From Ryuthela nishihirai (Eukaryota; Arthropoda; Arachnida; Araneae; Heptathelidae), in assembly GCA_038380435.1 (NCBI GenBank), contig JAWZYU010000011.1:85474501-85538500 (forward strand): a DNA stretch of 64,000 nucleotides, in the 5' to 3' direction. Positions 47,905 to 57,700 of this stretch are shown here, one piece after another. Numbering within the stretch: position 1 is the stretch's first letter; the number at the start of each line of letters is the position of its first letter. The notes under the pieces are model-generated. The model saw nothing but the letters and a program-made list of their open reading frames with translations. It was not told where the DNA came from and ran no database searches. The position numbers and the translations under genes are program-made.

Positions 47905-48040
47905 TCCTTCCGGAGAGGCTTTTGGTTTGCCACTCTTGAAAAAATTCTGCGAAGTCCACAATGTCAGGATCGTAACTTGAAATTACAGGCTCAGGACCAA
48001 ACTGTGTTTTTTTTTTCGATGCCCACGCCTCACCATTGGT
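47905..48040 (-). other. Exon-like open segment, product unknown
   Basis: Minus-strand frame reads TQFGPEPVISSYDPDIVDFA, then EFFQEWQTKSLSGRS, before running into a poly-G/poly-C tract at 47886-47901. Composition is protein-like and not from a repeat seen elsewhere. A gtgagg on the 3' side could be a donor, but the upstream acceptor is A-rich and poor. It lies about 1.4 kb upstream, on the same strand, of the candidate at 46358-46498. The two could be exons of one gene or both could be chance. Confidence 0.2.
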
Positions 48041-48124
48041 GAACACGTGACATGGTTGCAGTGCGTTTCATAGAGTCCCACCAACTATAAACATACAGAT
48101 TAGATGTTCTTCACTTGAGGGACC

Positions 48125-48606
48125 CATTCGACCCTCAGAAATGTTCAATATTGGACCTCTAAGCAATATTTTTGTGCACACAATAATGGTCAAGTCACAA
48201 CGACCCTAAAGACTCAGAGAAGGTTGCGAAAGGGGATAAACTGGACAGCTGTTATGAGACAGGTGGAAAACTCCCGTTAAGGCCGGCCAGCATGTTCTTC
48301 AACATGTCCAGGGTAGGGCTCTCCCATAGACGGAGACATGGCATAACATCCCATACACGGAGACATGGCATAACATCCCATACACAGAGACATGGCATAA
48401 CATTCGATACAGGGAGACATGGCATAACATCCCATACACGGAGACATGGCATAACATCCCAGTCGACAGACAACTGCCTTTGCAAGCCCATAGTCGTCCA
48501 CTTTCTCATGGAGGGCCAAACGTAAGTTAGCGGAGAAAATCTCGATGGAGATTCGAACTGGGGAATATCAGGAGAACAGCGTGGCACGTTATCGACTGAG
48601 TTGACC
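48125..48606 (-). mobile_element. SINE A, old copy with internal 27-bp tandem array
   Basis: Colinear minus-strand copy: gactcagagaaggttgcg, ggccggccagcatgttcttc, then the array at 48330-48464, then gacagacaactgcctttgca. The head remnant is ttatcgactgagttgaccc. It is longer than other copies because of the array. Confidence 0.75.
48330..48464. repeat. Five tandem 27-bp units inside SINE A
   Basis: Unit acggagacatggcataacat plus cccatac, five copies with few differences. The single ancestral copy corresponds to the SINE segment around cggggccacggcttaacgtccc. As 27 is a multiple of three, it translates as a nine-residue repeat in any frame, which explains the artefactual ORFs there. Confidence 0.9.
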
Positions 48607-48867
48607 CTTGTTCCAGATATTCTGTGCGGTCTCTTTTGACGTTTGTCATTGAGCCCAACTTGAAATTATTTGAAGTCAATCTTAAAAGCATTTTTGACTT
48701 TCTGATTGGTGGTTTCTTTTGGCGAAAAAATGTAATAAAATAAACGAAAACAATTTTCTGTAAAACACATAAACAAGTAAACTGCACACAGAAGTCGTTT
48801 AAAAAGTTCTTGACACGTGTCTGTAGATTTTCGTTCGTTCATCCGAAGTTAACGAGCTACAACTTGT

Positions 48868-49321
48868 TTGAAAACTTGTCTAAACATGTCATTACGTGTT
48901 AAAAACAAAAGTCGTATCAGCATTTCTATCTTCACTAGTGGCGCACGAAGTTCGGTCTTACATTTCACTTTGCATTTTACATTGGCTTACATTTTCACAA
49001 GGATCCAGCTTGGGGACGAAGTGAAAAATATTCAAGCCGATTTATCACAAGAATATAGGAATCATACCTGTTCATATGGCACTGTTACGGGATGGATGCG
49101 CAAATTCAGAGAAGGACGGCAGAGCTTCGAAGACCTCTCTCGTTCAAGAAGACCGAACGAGGCCGTGAACGAGATCTAAAGAACAGCAAAAAAAGTATAG
49201 AGTCGACTCGAAGAAGGTGATGCTGTCAGTGTTTGAACCTAGTGACCCCAAAAGGTTTAACATACATTATTACAGGTGATGAGGCGTAGTTATATTACGA
49301 TACAACTCCTAGAAAGACCTG
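48868..49321 (+). pseudogene. mariner transposase fragment, internally deleted
   Basis: Open frame 48868-49179, of which the second half reads LGDEVKNIQADLSQEYRN, SYGTVTGWMRKFREGRQSFE and DLSRSRRP. This is the DNA-binding region of a mariner transposase. After the stop, a short segment at about 49264-49321 reads TGDEA-stop-LYYDTTPRKTW, the first catalytic aspartate block. The roughly 60 residues normally between these blocks are missing. The element is cut off by SINE A starting at about 49324. It is a different mariner lineage from the copy at 23 kb, which has CDEKWVLYDN. No TIR was identified. Confidence 0.75.
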
Positions 49322-49323
49322 GG

Positions 49324-49641
49324 GCCATGGGCGGGTAGAGCTTAGTAACGCGCCAGGCTCGTAATCTGTATTTTCCAGGTTCGAGTCCCAACTGAGCCAG
49401 CGTTGAGATTTATCTCCGCAAAACTCCCCGTCCTGCCTTCAATCGGTAGGAGACACCGATGGGCTTGCAAAGGCCATCGGTGCCATTGGATTAGACGTTA
49501 AGCCGTGTCCCCATGTGTGGGAGAGGCATAATCTGTGCACGTTAAAGAACACGCTGGATGGAATCAATGGGAGGCTACCATCTGTCTTGTGTGTTCCCGA
49601 ATCGATGCGAGGCTAACAGCTGTCCAGTGTGTCCCCTCCCC
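49324..49641 (+). mobile_element. SINE A, first of a tandem trio
   Basis: Head with ggttcgagtcccaactgagc. The body is truncated near ctgtccagtgtgtcccctcc, where the next copy starts. It abuts the mariner fragment on its left. Confidence 0.85.
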
Positions 49642-49642
49642 T

Positions 49643-50028
49643 CAGGGATGGGGATGACTCAGTCGGTAGCGCGCCAGGCTTGTAATCTGCAGTTTCTAGT
49701 TTCGAGTACCAGCTGGGTCAGCGTTGAGATTTATCTCCGCAAAACTCCCCGCCATGCCCAGGGTCAATAGGGGACACCGATGGGCTTGGAAAGGCCGCCG
49801 TCCATCTGATTGGACGTTAAGCCGTGGCCCCGTCTGCAGGAGAGCCATACTCTGTGCACGTTAACGAACACGCTGGATGGTCTTGACGGGAGGCTACCAT
49901 CTGTCTCCCAACAGCTGTTCCATTGGTTCCCTTCCCTCAACCTTCTTCGACCTCCGGGGTTCTTGTGACCTGGCCATTTAGCCCATGGTGTGCAAAAAAG
50001 TGCCACTCAGAGGTTAAACAATCCAACC
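49643..50028 (+). mobile_element. SINE A, second of a tandem trio, near full length
   Basis: Starts gggatggggatgactcagtc and ends gaggttaaacaatccaaccc. A and B boxes are recognisable (gactcagtcggtagcg; gtttcgagtacc, altered). Confidence 0.88.
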
Positions 50029-50146
50029 CCTCCCTCCCTCCCTCCCCCCAATCTTCTGAGACCTTGGAGTCCTTGCAATCTAGCCATTTAGCACATTTTG
50101 TGCAAAAAAAAAGTGCCGCTCAGAGACAAAACAAACGCAATCCAAC
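50029..50146 (+). mobile_element. SINE A, third of a tandem trio, 3' end only
   Basis: After a (CCCT)n run, cttctgagaccttggagtcc and tgccgctcagagacaaaac repeat the SINE A 3' end. Probably formed by an insertion or unequal exchange at the tail of the preceding copy. Confidence 0.75.
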
Positions 50147-50344
50147 TTAGAAAGATCGACAACTATGTTTGGGTTGCTGAAGATGACCGTGTCACCAAAA
50201 CCTCCGACAAGACTTTCGCTCAAGGAAGGAAATTTTAACAATTTTTTTTTAATTCCCAAGGAGGTAAGTAGCCGTGGACACCTTTTACCTGAAAAAATCC
50301 TATAAGTGGTCAATACTACTGAAACATTGTTTTGCTCAAAATGG

Positions 50345-50649
50345 TTAAGTAGATTAAGGAGCAGCGTCCAACAAAAGGTGTGTCAAGTGTCCTCCTTTTT
50401 CACGACAAACCCGGCAAGTTACGGCCCATCAGGCGCAGGAAAAAATCAAACAGCTAACCTCATCCTGCTATTCACACGATATTGCACTATGTGATATTTG
50501 TTCTGCAAATGCGTGTCAAGAACGTTTCGAACGCTCCTCGTGACAGGCATCGCATTTTATTGAGAGGTTAACTTACGAAATGATGAAGACGCAATTTCAT
50601 TTCAAAAAGAAATAAGGAAATTGCAAATTTAGAACGAAATGAATTCCAT
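50345..50649. repeat. 305-bp perfect tandem duplication, unit 1
   Basis: Starts ttaagtagattaaggagcag. Every base agrees with 50650-50954 on comparison by eye. No ORF, no terminal repeats, not a known element. Confidence 0.95.
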
Positions 50650-50954
50650 TTAAGTAGATTAAGGAGCAGCGTCCAACAAAAGGTGTGTCAAGTGTCCTCC
50701 TTTTTCACGACAAACCCGGCAAGTTACGGCCCATCAGGCGCAGGAAAAAATCAAACAGCTAACCTCATCCTGCTATTCACACGATATTGCACTATGTGAT
50801 ATTTGTTCTGCAAATGCGTGTCAAGAACGTTTCGAACGCTCCTCGTGACAGGCATCGCATTTTATTGAGAGGTTAACTTACGAAATGATGAAGACGCAAT
50901 TTCATTTCAAAAAGAAATAAGGAAATTGCAAATTTAGAACGAAATGAATTCCAT
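50650..50954. repeat. 305-bp perfect tandem duplication, unit 2
   Basis: Identical to unit 1 and directly adjacent. Either a very recent event or an assembly error. Confidence 0.95.
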
Positions 50955-51384
50955 TATTAAATAGAGAAAATGAATGCTGCATGCAAAAAGGCCTCTCTGT
51001 TTGACAGTTTTTTGTTCAATACATCATGCATAGAAAAGTGTCAACGTCGTCTCTGATTCCAGTGAGGGATTTCCTGGCACCTTTCCAGTTTCATCGCCAG
51101 TTGTGCTAACACTGCTGAACTTGGCGAGCAGAGCAACTGGTGCGTTGCACGACATCCCTTTATCCCAGTCCCAGACATGGCACGAGCAGTTTTCAGCAAC
51201 CCTCAATTTCCACAGGTTTAGTCCTTTAAAATGCCAGAGTGGTTAACAACTCGTTTCAAATTATCTTCCATTTTAATCGAAAAATCGAAACTCTCAGATT
51301 GCCTTATGATATTTGACACTGATGATTGGATATTCTCAGGTTCAATCCAACCATCTTATAGGGTCAAAACTTTAATTGCATGTA

Positions 51385-51960
51385 CAGTATATGTCTAGTG
51401 GTTGGCGTACCTGACTAATAAACCAGCGGGCATGTCCATGTATATGTGTTTGTACGTTGTATGAGAGGGGCGGGGGTTGCTCAGTCGGTAGCGCGTCAGG
51501 CTCGTAATCTGTAGTTCCCAGGTTCGAGTCCCAGCTGGGTCAGCGTTGAGATTTATCTCCGCAAAACTCCCCGCCCTGCCCACGGTCAATAGGGGACACC
51601 GATGGGTTTGGAAAGGCCGCCGTCCGTCGGATGGGACGTTAAACCGCTGCCCCGTGTTCGGGAGAGCCATACCCTGTGCATGTTAAAGAACACGCTGGAT
51701 GGCCTTGACGGGAGGCTACCATCTGTCTCCCAACAGCTGTTCCAGTGGGTCCCCTCCCTGAGCCTTCGGGGTCCATGTGACCTAGCCATTTAGCCCATGG
51801 TGTGCAAAAAAGTGCCGCTCAGAGGTTAAACAACTCAACGTTGTATGAGAAACCAAGACAAGACCAATAATAGGGCTTCTGGATTATCTACATACATCCT
51901 TTGTGCATGGGAGTACCTTTTTATTTAACAAAAAATATTACCCTTTCCGTGAATCGATGT
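51385..51960 (+). mobile_element. SINE D interrupted by SINE A
   Basis: Left part 51385-51466 (tgtctagtggttggcgtacc, gtttgtacgttgtatgaga). Right part 51838-51960 (gagaaaccaagacaagacca, gggcttctggattatctaca). The SINE A at 51467-51837 and its duplicated target explain the interruption. Confidence 0.8.
51467..51837 (+). mobile_element. SINE A, full length with 13-bp TSD
   Basis: Reference copy of the commonest repeat here. Perfect direct repeats acgttgtatgaga at 51454-51466 and 51838-51850 define a 371-bp unit. Its head resembles a tRNA: A box ttgctcagtcgg (51477-51488), B box ggttcgagtcc (51521-51531), with a tRNA-Met- or Thr-like anticodon arm. An unrelated body of about 290 bp follows, ending aggttaaacaactca. 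Pol III transcription and copying by a LINE are inferred from family type. It sits inside a SINE D copy. Confidence 0.9.
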
Positions 51961-51989
51961 TCCGTTGTTGTGCTTCGTACGCCAGCCTT

Positions 51990-52300
51990 CCTTCAATTGC
52001 GGGTGACACAAATTGCGAAGACGTGATTCCGTGCAGTAGAGAGCCATCCCTTTTGAGTGGTAAATGAACCCAGCTCGAGGTTCCCATCTCTCTCCCGTAA
52101 GAAATGCCAAGGGAAATTTCTTTCGCAACCTTTGTGTTCGTTGGCTTTAATTGTGATTTGGCCGTTTATGACACGATGCAGCAGAAAAAACCGTAAGATA
52201 TTTGCAATAGGACTAATTCCTGTTCTGAGCCTTAGGGTCCTTTGCAACCTGTTCATTTACTCATTGCACGTGGGTCAAAGGAGCGCCTCTCATTGACACA
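51990..52300 (+). mobile_element. SINE A, old decayed copy
   Basis: Colinear remnants: gtgcagtagagagccatccc in the middle, ttctgagccttagggtcc, cattgcacgtgggtcaaagg and gcgcctctcattgacacaa at the 3' end. Confidence 0.55.
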
Positions 52301-53375
52301 ATACTAATTCCATTAATATGATTTTATCTTCAACGCCCAAGGTCGAATGGATTTGCTGTTTCATCGTTTAGCAATTTTGTTTTCATTTTATAAATCCCTT
52401 CGCTATTTTGTCCTTTGGGAAGAACTGTTAAATCATTTTCACAACTTAGCGTAGAATGAGAGCGGACTGTAATGCAAATTCTTTTAATTTATTTAAGTAT
52501 TCTTCATGATCTCGAAATAATACTCTCTAATCTTTTGACTGAAAAGAACAGTGAAACGATCTCGATATTTTATTCAGTGATATACGGAATAATAATTTTA
52601 TTATAATCCGTCCTTCAGTATATTTAATTACAATCCCTTTAACTGCTTAGGCAACTACGACTAACGCTTGGCTACGCTAAGTCAACGTGCGGAGCATCCC
52701 CCCCCCTCCCTTCCTCCCTCCCTTCGAAAGAATATTACCATGCCCACCATTCTAAGGACCAAGCTTCGATATCGAAGATTATCGGAGCATTTTGTTTTCT
52801 TCTCACAGTTTCTTTCCAAAAATATGAAGATCGCTTGTACAAGTTCGCCGTCCGTTGATGGAGCGATTAAAGAGTGAAACCATGTTCAACAAGTGTTTTC
52901 CTTTCAGCATTTCAAAACCTCCCCTGTATAGCCCTGACGAGTGGCTCCCATCAATTTCGGAAAAGTTCTCCCGTGGGTTTTCTTCCACAATCCGATTTCA
53001 GCTTCGGTATTGTGGCGACCTGTTTCATTTAACTGCAAAATTTTTCAAATTTTTTGATATGACGACACAGCAATTTCTCAAACTCATCATTCGAGATAAA
53101 CTTTTTCTTTTCTTTTTGTCTCTAGCCTTAGTGCTGCATAACTTTTAAAAGAATTTATTGAAAAATATTAAAATCCAAACAAATTTGATCCCTTTAGCTG
53201 TTCGTGCCCATGTTCATAGACTACAACAGAACCTGCTGTTTTGAAGGAATTGTTGTTGATCCTTTGATGGAGGGGGGGGGGGGGAGGAGGATTTGTCTCT
53301 TTTGCTTGTCACAAGACAGATGACGACTCTTATCCTCTATGTCTTTTGCCTAAGGAAGTGTTGCCACAACTGTAG
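52301..53375. other. No gene seen
   Basis: AT-rich with a C/T-rich tract at 52698-52726 and a poly-G run near 53272-53286. Small ORFs only. Confidence 0.5.
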
Positions 53376-54190
53376 ATGCGAGTGAAGAGCAATGAATTTG
53401 TCGATACGTCATTAGTTCTTTTTTGCCTCAATTATTATTTCGGCCAAACGAACCAAATTCAAGTTCTTCGCATGCACAGCATCCACCCAAAGGCCATCTG
53501 TTTTTTCTCCTCAAGAGGAGTTAGGGGGATGACATGGCAGCTGCACTCAAGGAATTCAGAGCTGACCACCCTCACACATACAAGAAATAACATTGGGATC
53601 CCATCTGAATCGTCCAGCGGCAGCAGGGCAAAAAAAAAGACACGAATCCCATCGCGACCGACAATAAATCCCCCTTTCTTGACATCACTGGTGGGCAATC
53701 CCAGAGGATTTGGCAATGTCCCACCGTGGGCATCGAAATCTGCCGCTGGACACAGTCGATTAGAGAAGTCTCAGAAGTTAGCCAGATACGAAAAGAGTGA
53801 TGTAGTTCTCGAGATTGGGAGACTGCGCCAGACTGTGAAATATGTCGAGGCTGAGAACTGCGAGACCTCAACCCAGTGGGATGTTTTAAGAGACGTGGAC
53901 TCTTAAAATTGCTGGTAGCTGAATCCGCGTGAGGCAAGCCGATACAGTGCTCCTGCCAACAGTACTCAACTGATGTAGCTGGGAACGACTTCATGCCATC
54001 AAACGTAGTCCACCTGACGTAAGGGTTGCCGGATTCTGCAAGGCACCGTCAACCCCGACACAAGCTGTTCACCCACCAAAGGAATCAAGGAATACCCCCA
54101 ACAAAGAAAGAACCACAGAACGCTGTGGTCTTCACGTAATGACGGATATCGGCAGCAGGATCTCCTAGGGAACACTCCCAACGTATTAGA
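53376..54190. other. GC-rich unrecognised region, open frames on both strands
   Basis: Balanced base composition amid AT-rich DNA. Open frames: plus 53376-53906 (176 codons) and minus 53994-53572 (140 codons). The minus frame contains TVGHCQILWDCPP, which faintly recalls the C-x-C/H finger after the RT in some site-specific LINEs; this is too weak to call. A perfect hairpin ttttaagag/ctcttaaaa lies at 53883-53907. Probably a decayed element or pseudogene. Confidence 0.2.
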
Positions 54191-54617
54191 TAGGAAGTCA
54201 ATCGCTTTTTCCTCTAGTTAAAAGTTAGTATCACGTGGTCAAATTAGAGAATGAAATTAAGTCTTGGGAGCGCTTTTACAAGTGGAAAATTAGTGTGCGT
54301 TCAATTTATCGAAATTAGGGCAATTTATCCAACAATGAAAATGAAACATTAAATTTTATTTTTATGTTCGTGCAGAACCAAATTGTGTATTGAATTCATT
54401 CACAAAATTTACAAACCTCCTTCCAAAGGGGAGGGATTGGGCTACGAAGGCTTCTCTTTGCTAACCGAAGCAATCATTATCAGCTAGTGAAGGAAGGAAA
54501 ATACCATTCGACAAAATTATTTACTCGTTATTGCGTCTCCCACTCAGGGATGTGAAAAGGAGTTCAATTTACGTCATGTATCCTCCTTTACTCTACAAAT
54601 AAGGTAGGTTGAGTGTA

Positions 54618-55339
54618 TTAGGTTGGCGCATGGACAAGTGATAAAAAGATGCTCGCGGGGGAACACCTCTCGAACTTGGGTCTTGTCATTGCATATAAAA
54701 AATATTAGTCAGTTGATGATGATAAATTACTTTTCTCAGTAAAATTAATTTCTTGGGTTCATTCGAGTGAATGGCACGAGATGATTACTTTGCTTCAAAT
54801 GGGTAGATGGTATTTTTGTCAAAGGGTCGGTCTGTATCCCGATGTGAGAAATAAGTTATCATTTGTTGAATTAAAAAAAAACAGATATCCAATATGCACG
54901 TTTCGTGCTGATCGATAGATGAGGATGGTGAACGGTTTCTTTTGCATCGCAATGGCCTCTGAAGACAGTTTCGGTCGATTCCTTTGGCACCGCTGAGAAG
55001 GACAAAATCATCGCGTGTGATTCGCTTCCCGCCGTTTATCTGCAGTCGCGAAGACATTGTCTCGTCTGCAGATCTGACGTCTCGTCGAAACGTCATGTCG
55101 CAGTAGCCAACTGCAACCACAGGTTTCTGATTTACGTCCACGAAGATCGCCGCAACCGGTTGATTCGTGAGTAGGGAACCAATTGCGACGAACTCAAGTG
55201 GCAATGTTGAGGGGGAGGGGGTGATCCAACAGATCCACCTTCTCCAGCATCTCATCACTCTTTGCCTCAACTGTTGTGCTGAGCGATGGTCGTTGAGATA
55301 GGTCACATGATGGCCACGGTCATCAACTCTCGGTTTCAT
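54618..55339 (-). other. 184-codon ORF with a possible mariner end
   Basis: Minus ORF 55339-54785. Residues 12-24 (VTYLNDHRSAQQL) match nine of 13 positions of the block after the first catalytic aspartate in the mariner at 23 kb (VLYDNRHRSAQWL). At the other end, 54618, ttaggttggcgcatgg resembles the mariner TIR in the correct orientation and at a reasonable distance. The middle of the ORF (for example AIFVDVNQKPVVAVGYCDM) matches nothing I know. It may be a frame-scrambled mariner 3' half. Confidence 0.25.
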
Positions 55340-55702
55340 TGGTTACTTCTGACTTCAGGGTGGGCTCAAAAGACCTCGGCCACGGCGTCATCTCTTACTA
55401 CTGTCGCTTTCACATAGCACAGGGATTCTTACAGGAATGAACAATGCTTTCATTTCTTCCGAGTCAAGAAGAAGGAATCAAAACTAGTTCTCGAAGTTAA
55501 TGATACGCAATTTAAAATGTTTAATTAGCATCGTGTTGATAAAAAAAAAATGTTTATACATTATGCAGGAAAATATGTATGCATTTTCAAAGTTAATTTT
55601 TTTTCCCTAATTTAAAACAGATTATTTTTATTGATAGAAAATGGTCCCTTCGCTTCTTAAAATTCGCCTCCCAACTAGTGCAAGTGCCGTGCGAATTGGA
55701 TT

Positions 55703-56085
55703 GGGATGTTTTACCTCTGAGCGGCCCTTTTTAAAGGTCTAAATGACCAGATCACAAGGACTCCGAAGGCTCAGAGATGGTTGAAGGAGGGGACCCACTG
55801 GAACAGCTGTTGGGAGACAGATGGTAGTCTCCGTCAAGGCCACCAGCGTGTTCTTTAACATACACAGAGGGTATAGTTCTCTCACGCAATGGGGCCACGG
55901 TTTAACGACCCATCCGAAGGACAGCGGTCTTCCCAAGACCATCGGTGTCCCTACTGACCTTGTATAAGGCGGAAAGTTTTGAGGAGATAAATCTCAACGC
56001 TGGTCCAATTGTGACTCGAACCTGGGAACTGCAGATTACCAGCCTGGCGCGTTACTAACTGAGCCACCCCTCCCCGCCCGCGGTG
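55703..56085 (-). mobile_element. SINE A, full length, minus strand
   Basis: From gggatgttttacctctgagc to the head end ctaactgagccacccctccc. B box complement gtgactcgaacctggg. Moderate divergence. Confidence 0.87.
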
Positions 56086-56215
56086 AGAAAAGAAGAAACC
56101 GTCCCGATTGGAAATGTCATTGGATGGATGCCATAAGCACGATTCTAGCGCGGCATTTCAATACCAGAGTTAATGTTATTTATATATAATGCCTTCGGGG
56201 AGGGAGAGAAGGGAG

Positions 56216-56575
56216 TTTGTTTACCTCTGAGCGGTAATTTTTTGCACACATTGGGCTAAATGGCCAGGTCACAAGGACACCGAGGCGTCAGAGAAGGTTG
56301 GTGGTGCGGGACCCACCAAACAGCTGTTAGATGACTGGAAAGTCTCCCGTCAAGACCATCCAGTCTGTTGTTTAACATGCACAGGTTCTCCTAAACACAG
56401 AGCCATGGCTTTACATCCCATCCAACAAACGGCGTCCTTTGTAAGACCATCAGTGTCCCCTATTAAGGCAGGGAGGGGAATGTTGCGGAGATAGGTCAGG
56501 TGGGGTTGGAACATGGGAACTGCAGATTTAGAGTCTGGCGCTCTACCGACAAAGCCAACTCTACCCCATTGCGGG
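56216..56575 (-). mobile_element. SINE A, full length, minus strand, diverged
   Basis: From tttacctctgagcggtaatt to tctaccgacaaagccaactc. Same orientation as the copy 130 bp to its left but with different substitutions, so the two are separate insertions and not a recent duplication. Confidence 0.82.
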
Positions 56576-57065
56576 GAGGGAATTCTTCATTAGGGAAAGC
56601 TCAAGCTTTTGCTGTAATAAAAATAGTGTTTGCGTATATTTGGAACTTTTCAAATTTTTGTAATTTCAGTAAAAAAATAAGGAAAAGCTTAATGAAAAAT
56701 TTATATTTGCCCCTACCCAGATGATATTAGTAGGCAGCAGAAGAAACTAAAAGGATAGCGTATCACTTGTGGCGGCGAATATCAGATGCTCGTTTGCAAG
56801 GAGAATTGAGGTCTTTAATTATTAATTTTTGACACGTCTAACACCCTCAAATGTGAAAACTCGAACAAATTGATGTTTGGGAAAATGTATATAGTAATAT
56901 TCTACAAGTACCTATACAGCAGAAAAATAATTTTTCATTTATCTCTTAAAACACGAACAAAAGAAAAAATTACCTTTCCTGGGGTAAGCGAGCAAATCAT
57001 TGCCACCAAATGCATGGATTTCCTGTACCCTCTTTCTTGATGATGTCTTCGTCGATGATCTTCCT

Positions 57066-57405
57066 CTTATACTGCCGCCTTCCTGTTCTATTGTCTCTTA
57101 TATTGTCTTATACTGCCGCCTTCCTGTTCTATTGTCTCTTATATTGTCTTATACTGCCGCCTTCCTGTTCTATTGTCTCTTATATTGTCTTATACTGCCG
57201 CCTTCCTGTTCTATTGTCTCTTATATTGTCTTATACTGCCGCCTTCCTGTTCTATTGTCTCTTATATTGTCTTATACTGCCGCCTTCCTGTTCTATTGTC
57301 TCTTATATTGTCTTATACTGCCGCCTTCCTGTTCTATTGTCTCTTATATTGTCCTTATACTGCCGCCTTCCTGTTCTATTGTCTCTTATATTGTCCTATA
57401 CTTAC
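57066..57405 (+). repeat. 41-bp minisatellite, eight units
   Basis: ctgccgccttcctgttctat, tgtctcttatattgtcttata. Units start at 57072, 57113, 57154, 57195, 57236, 57277, 57318 and 57360. Nearly identical; one base is added before the eighth. No stop codon falls in any forward frame, so three overlapping ORFs of 119 to 142 codons arise. These look spurious. Confidence 0.95.
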
Positions 57406-57534
57406 CGTCGCCTCATCTAAAAGTTTAATAATTGTACTAGTATGTTTTATAATGTTGCATAAATACTTGAGAACTGAAAAAATGGTAAAAGCTTGTGATT
57501 TTTTTTTGCCGTCCCAAAAGTATGCTTTCTGAAG

Positions 57535-57700
57535 CCGTCACCCCTATCCCACACGATGGATAAGTCCTCCTCTCGTGCAGGAGAGCCATAGCTTATCGAA
57601 GAAGAAAAAATGCTCTGGAATGCCATGGCGGGACCCTTCCATCCTCCTCTACAGGATGTCCAGTGCCCTTTGGTCGTTTTGAGCGGCAAATCATTTGGCA
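57535..57700 (+). mobile_element. Possible old SINE A fragment
   Basis: gtgcaggagagccatagctt, then ctctggaatgccatggcggg and acccttccatcc follow the SINE A order (gcgggagagccata, gctggatggccttgacggga, ggctaccatc). Confidence 0.4.

Noticed and set aside
48292..48587. A repetitive protein with nine-residue repeats
   Set aside because: It is the 27-bp array within a SINE A; both strands are open for the same reason.
51467..51540. A tRNA gene with A and B boxes
   Set aside because: It is the head of SINE A. The acceptor stem does not pair and the unit continues into the SINE body with a TSD around the whole.
53880..53910. Histone-type 3' stem-loop or snRNA-like hairpin
   Set aside because: The stem and loop sequence do not match the histone consensus and no histone frame precedes it.
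57000..57532. Three overlapping hydrophobic ORFs resembling multi-pass membrane proteins
   Set aside because: Entirely produced by the 41-bp minisatellite; the unique flanks carry no supporting coding features.
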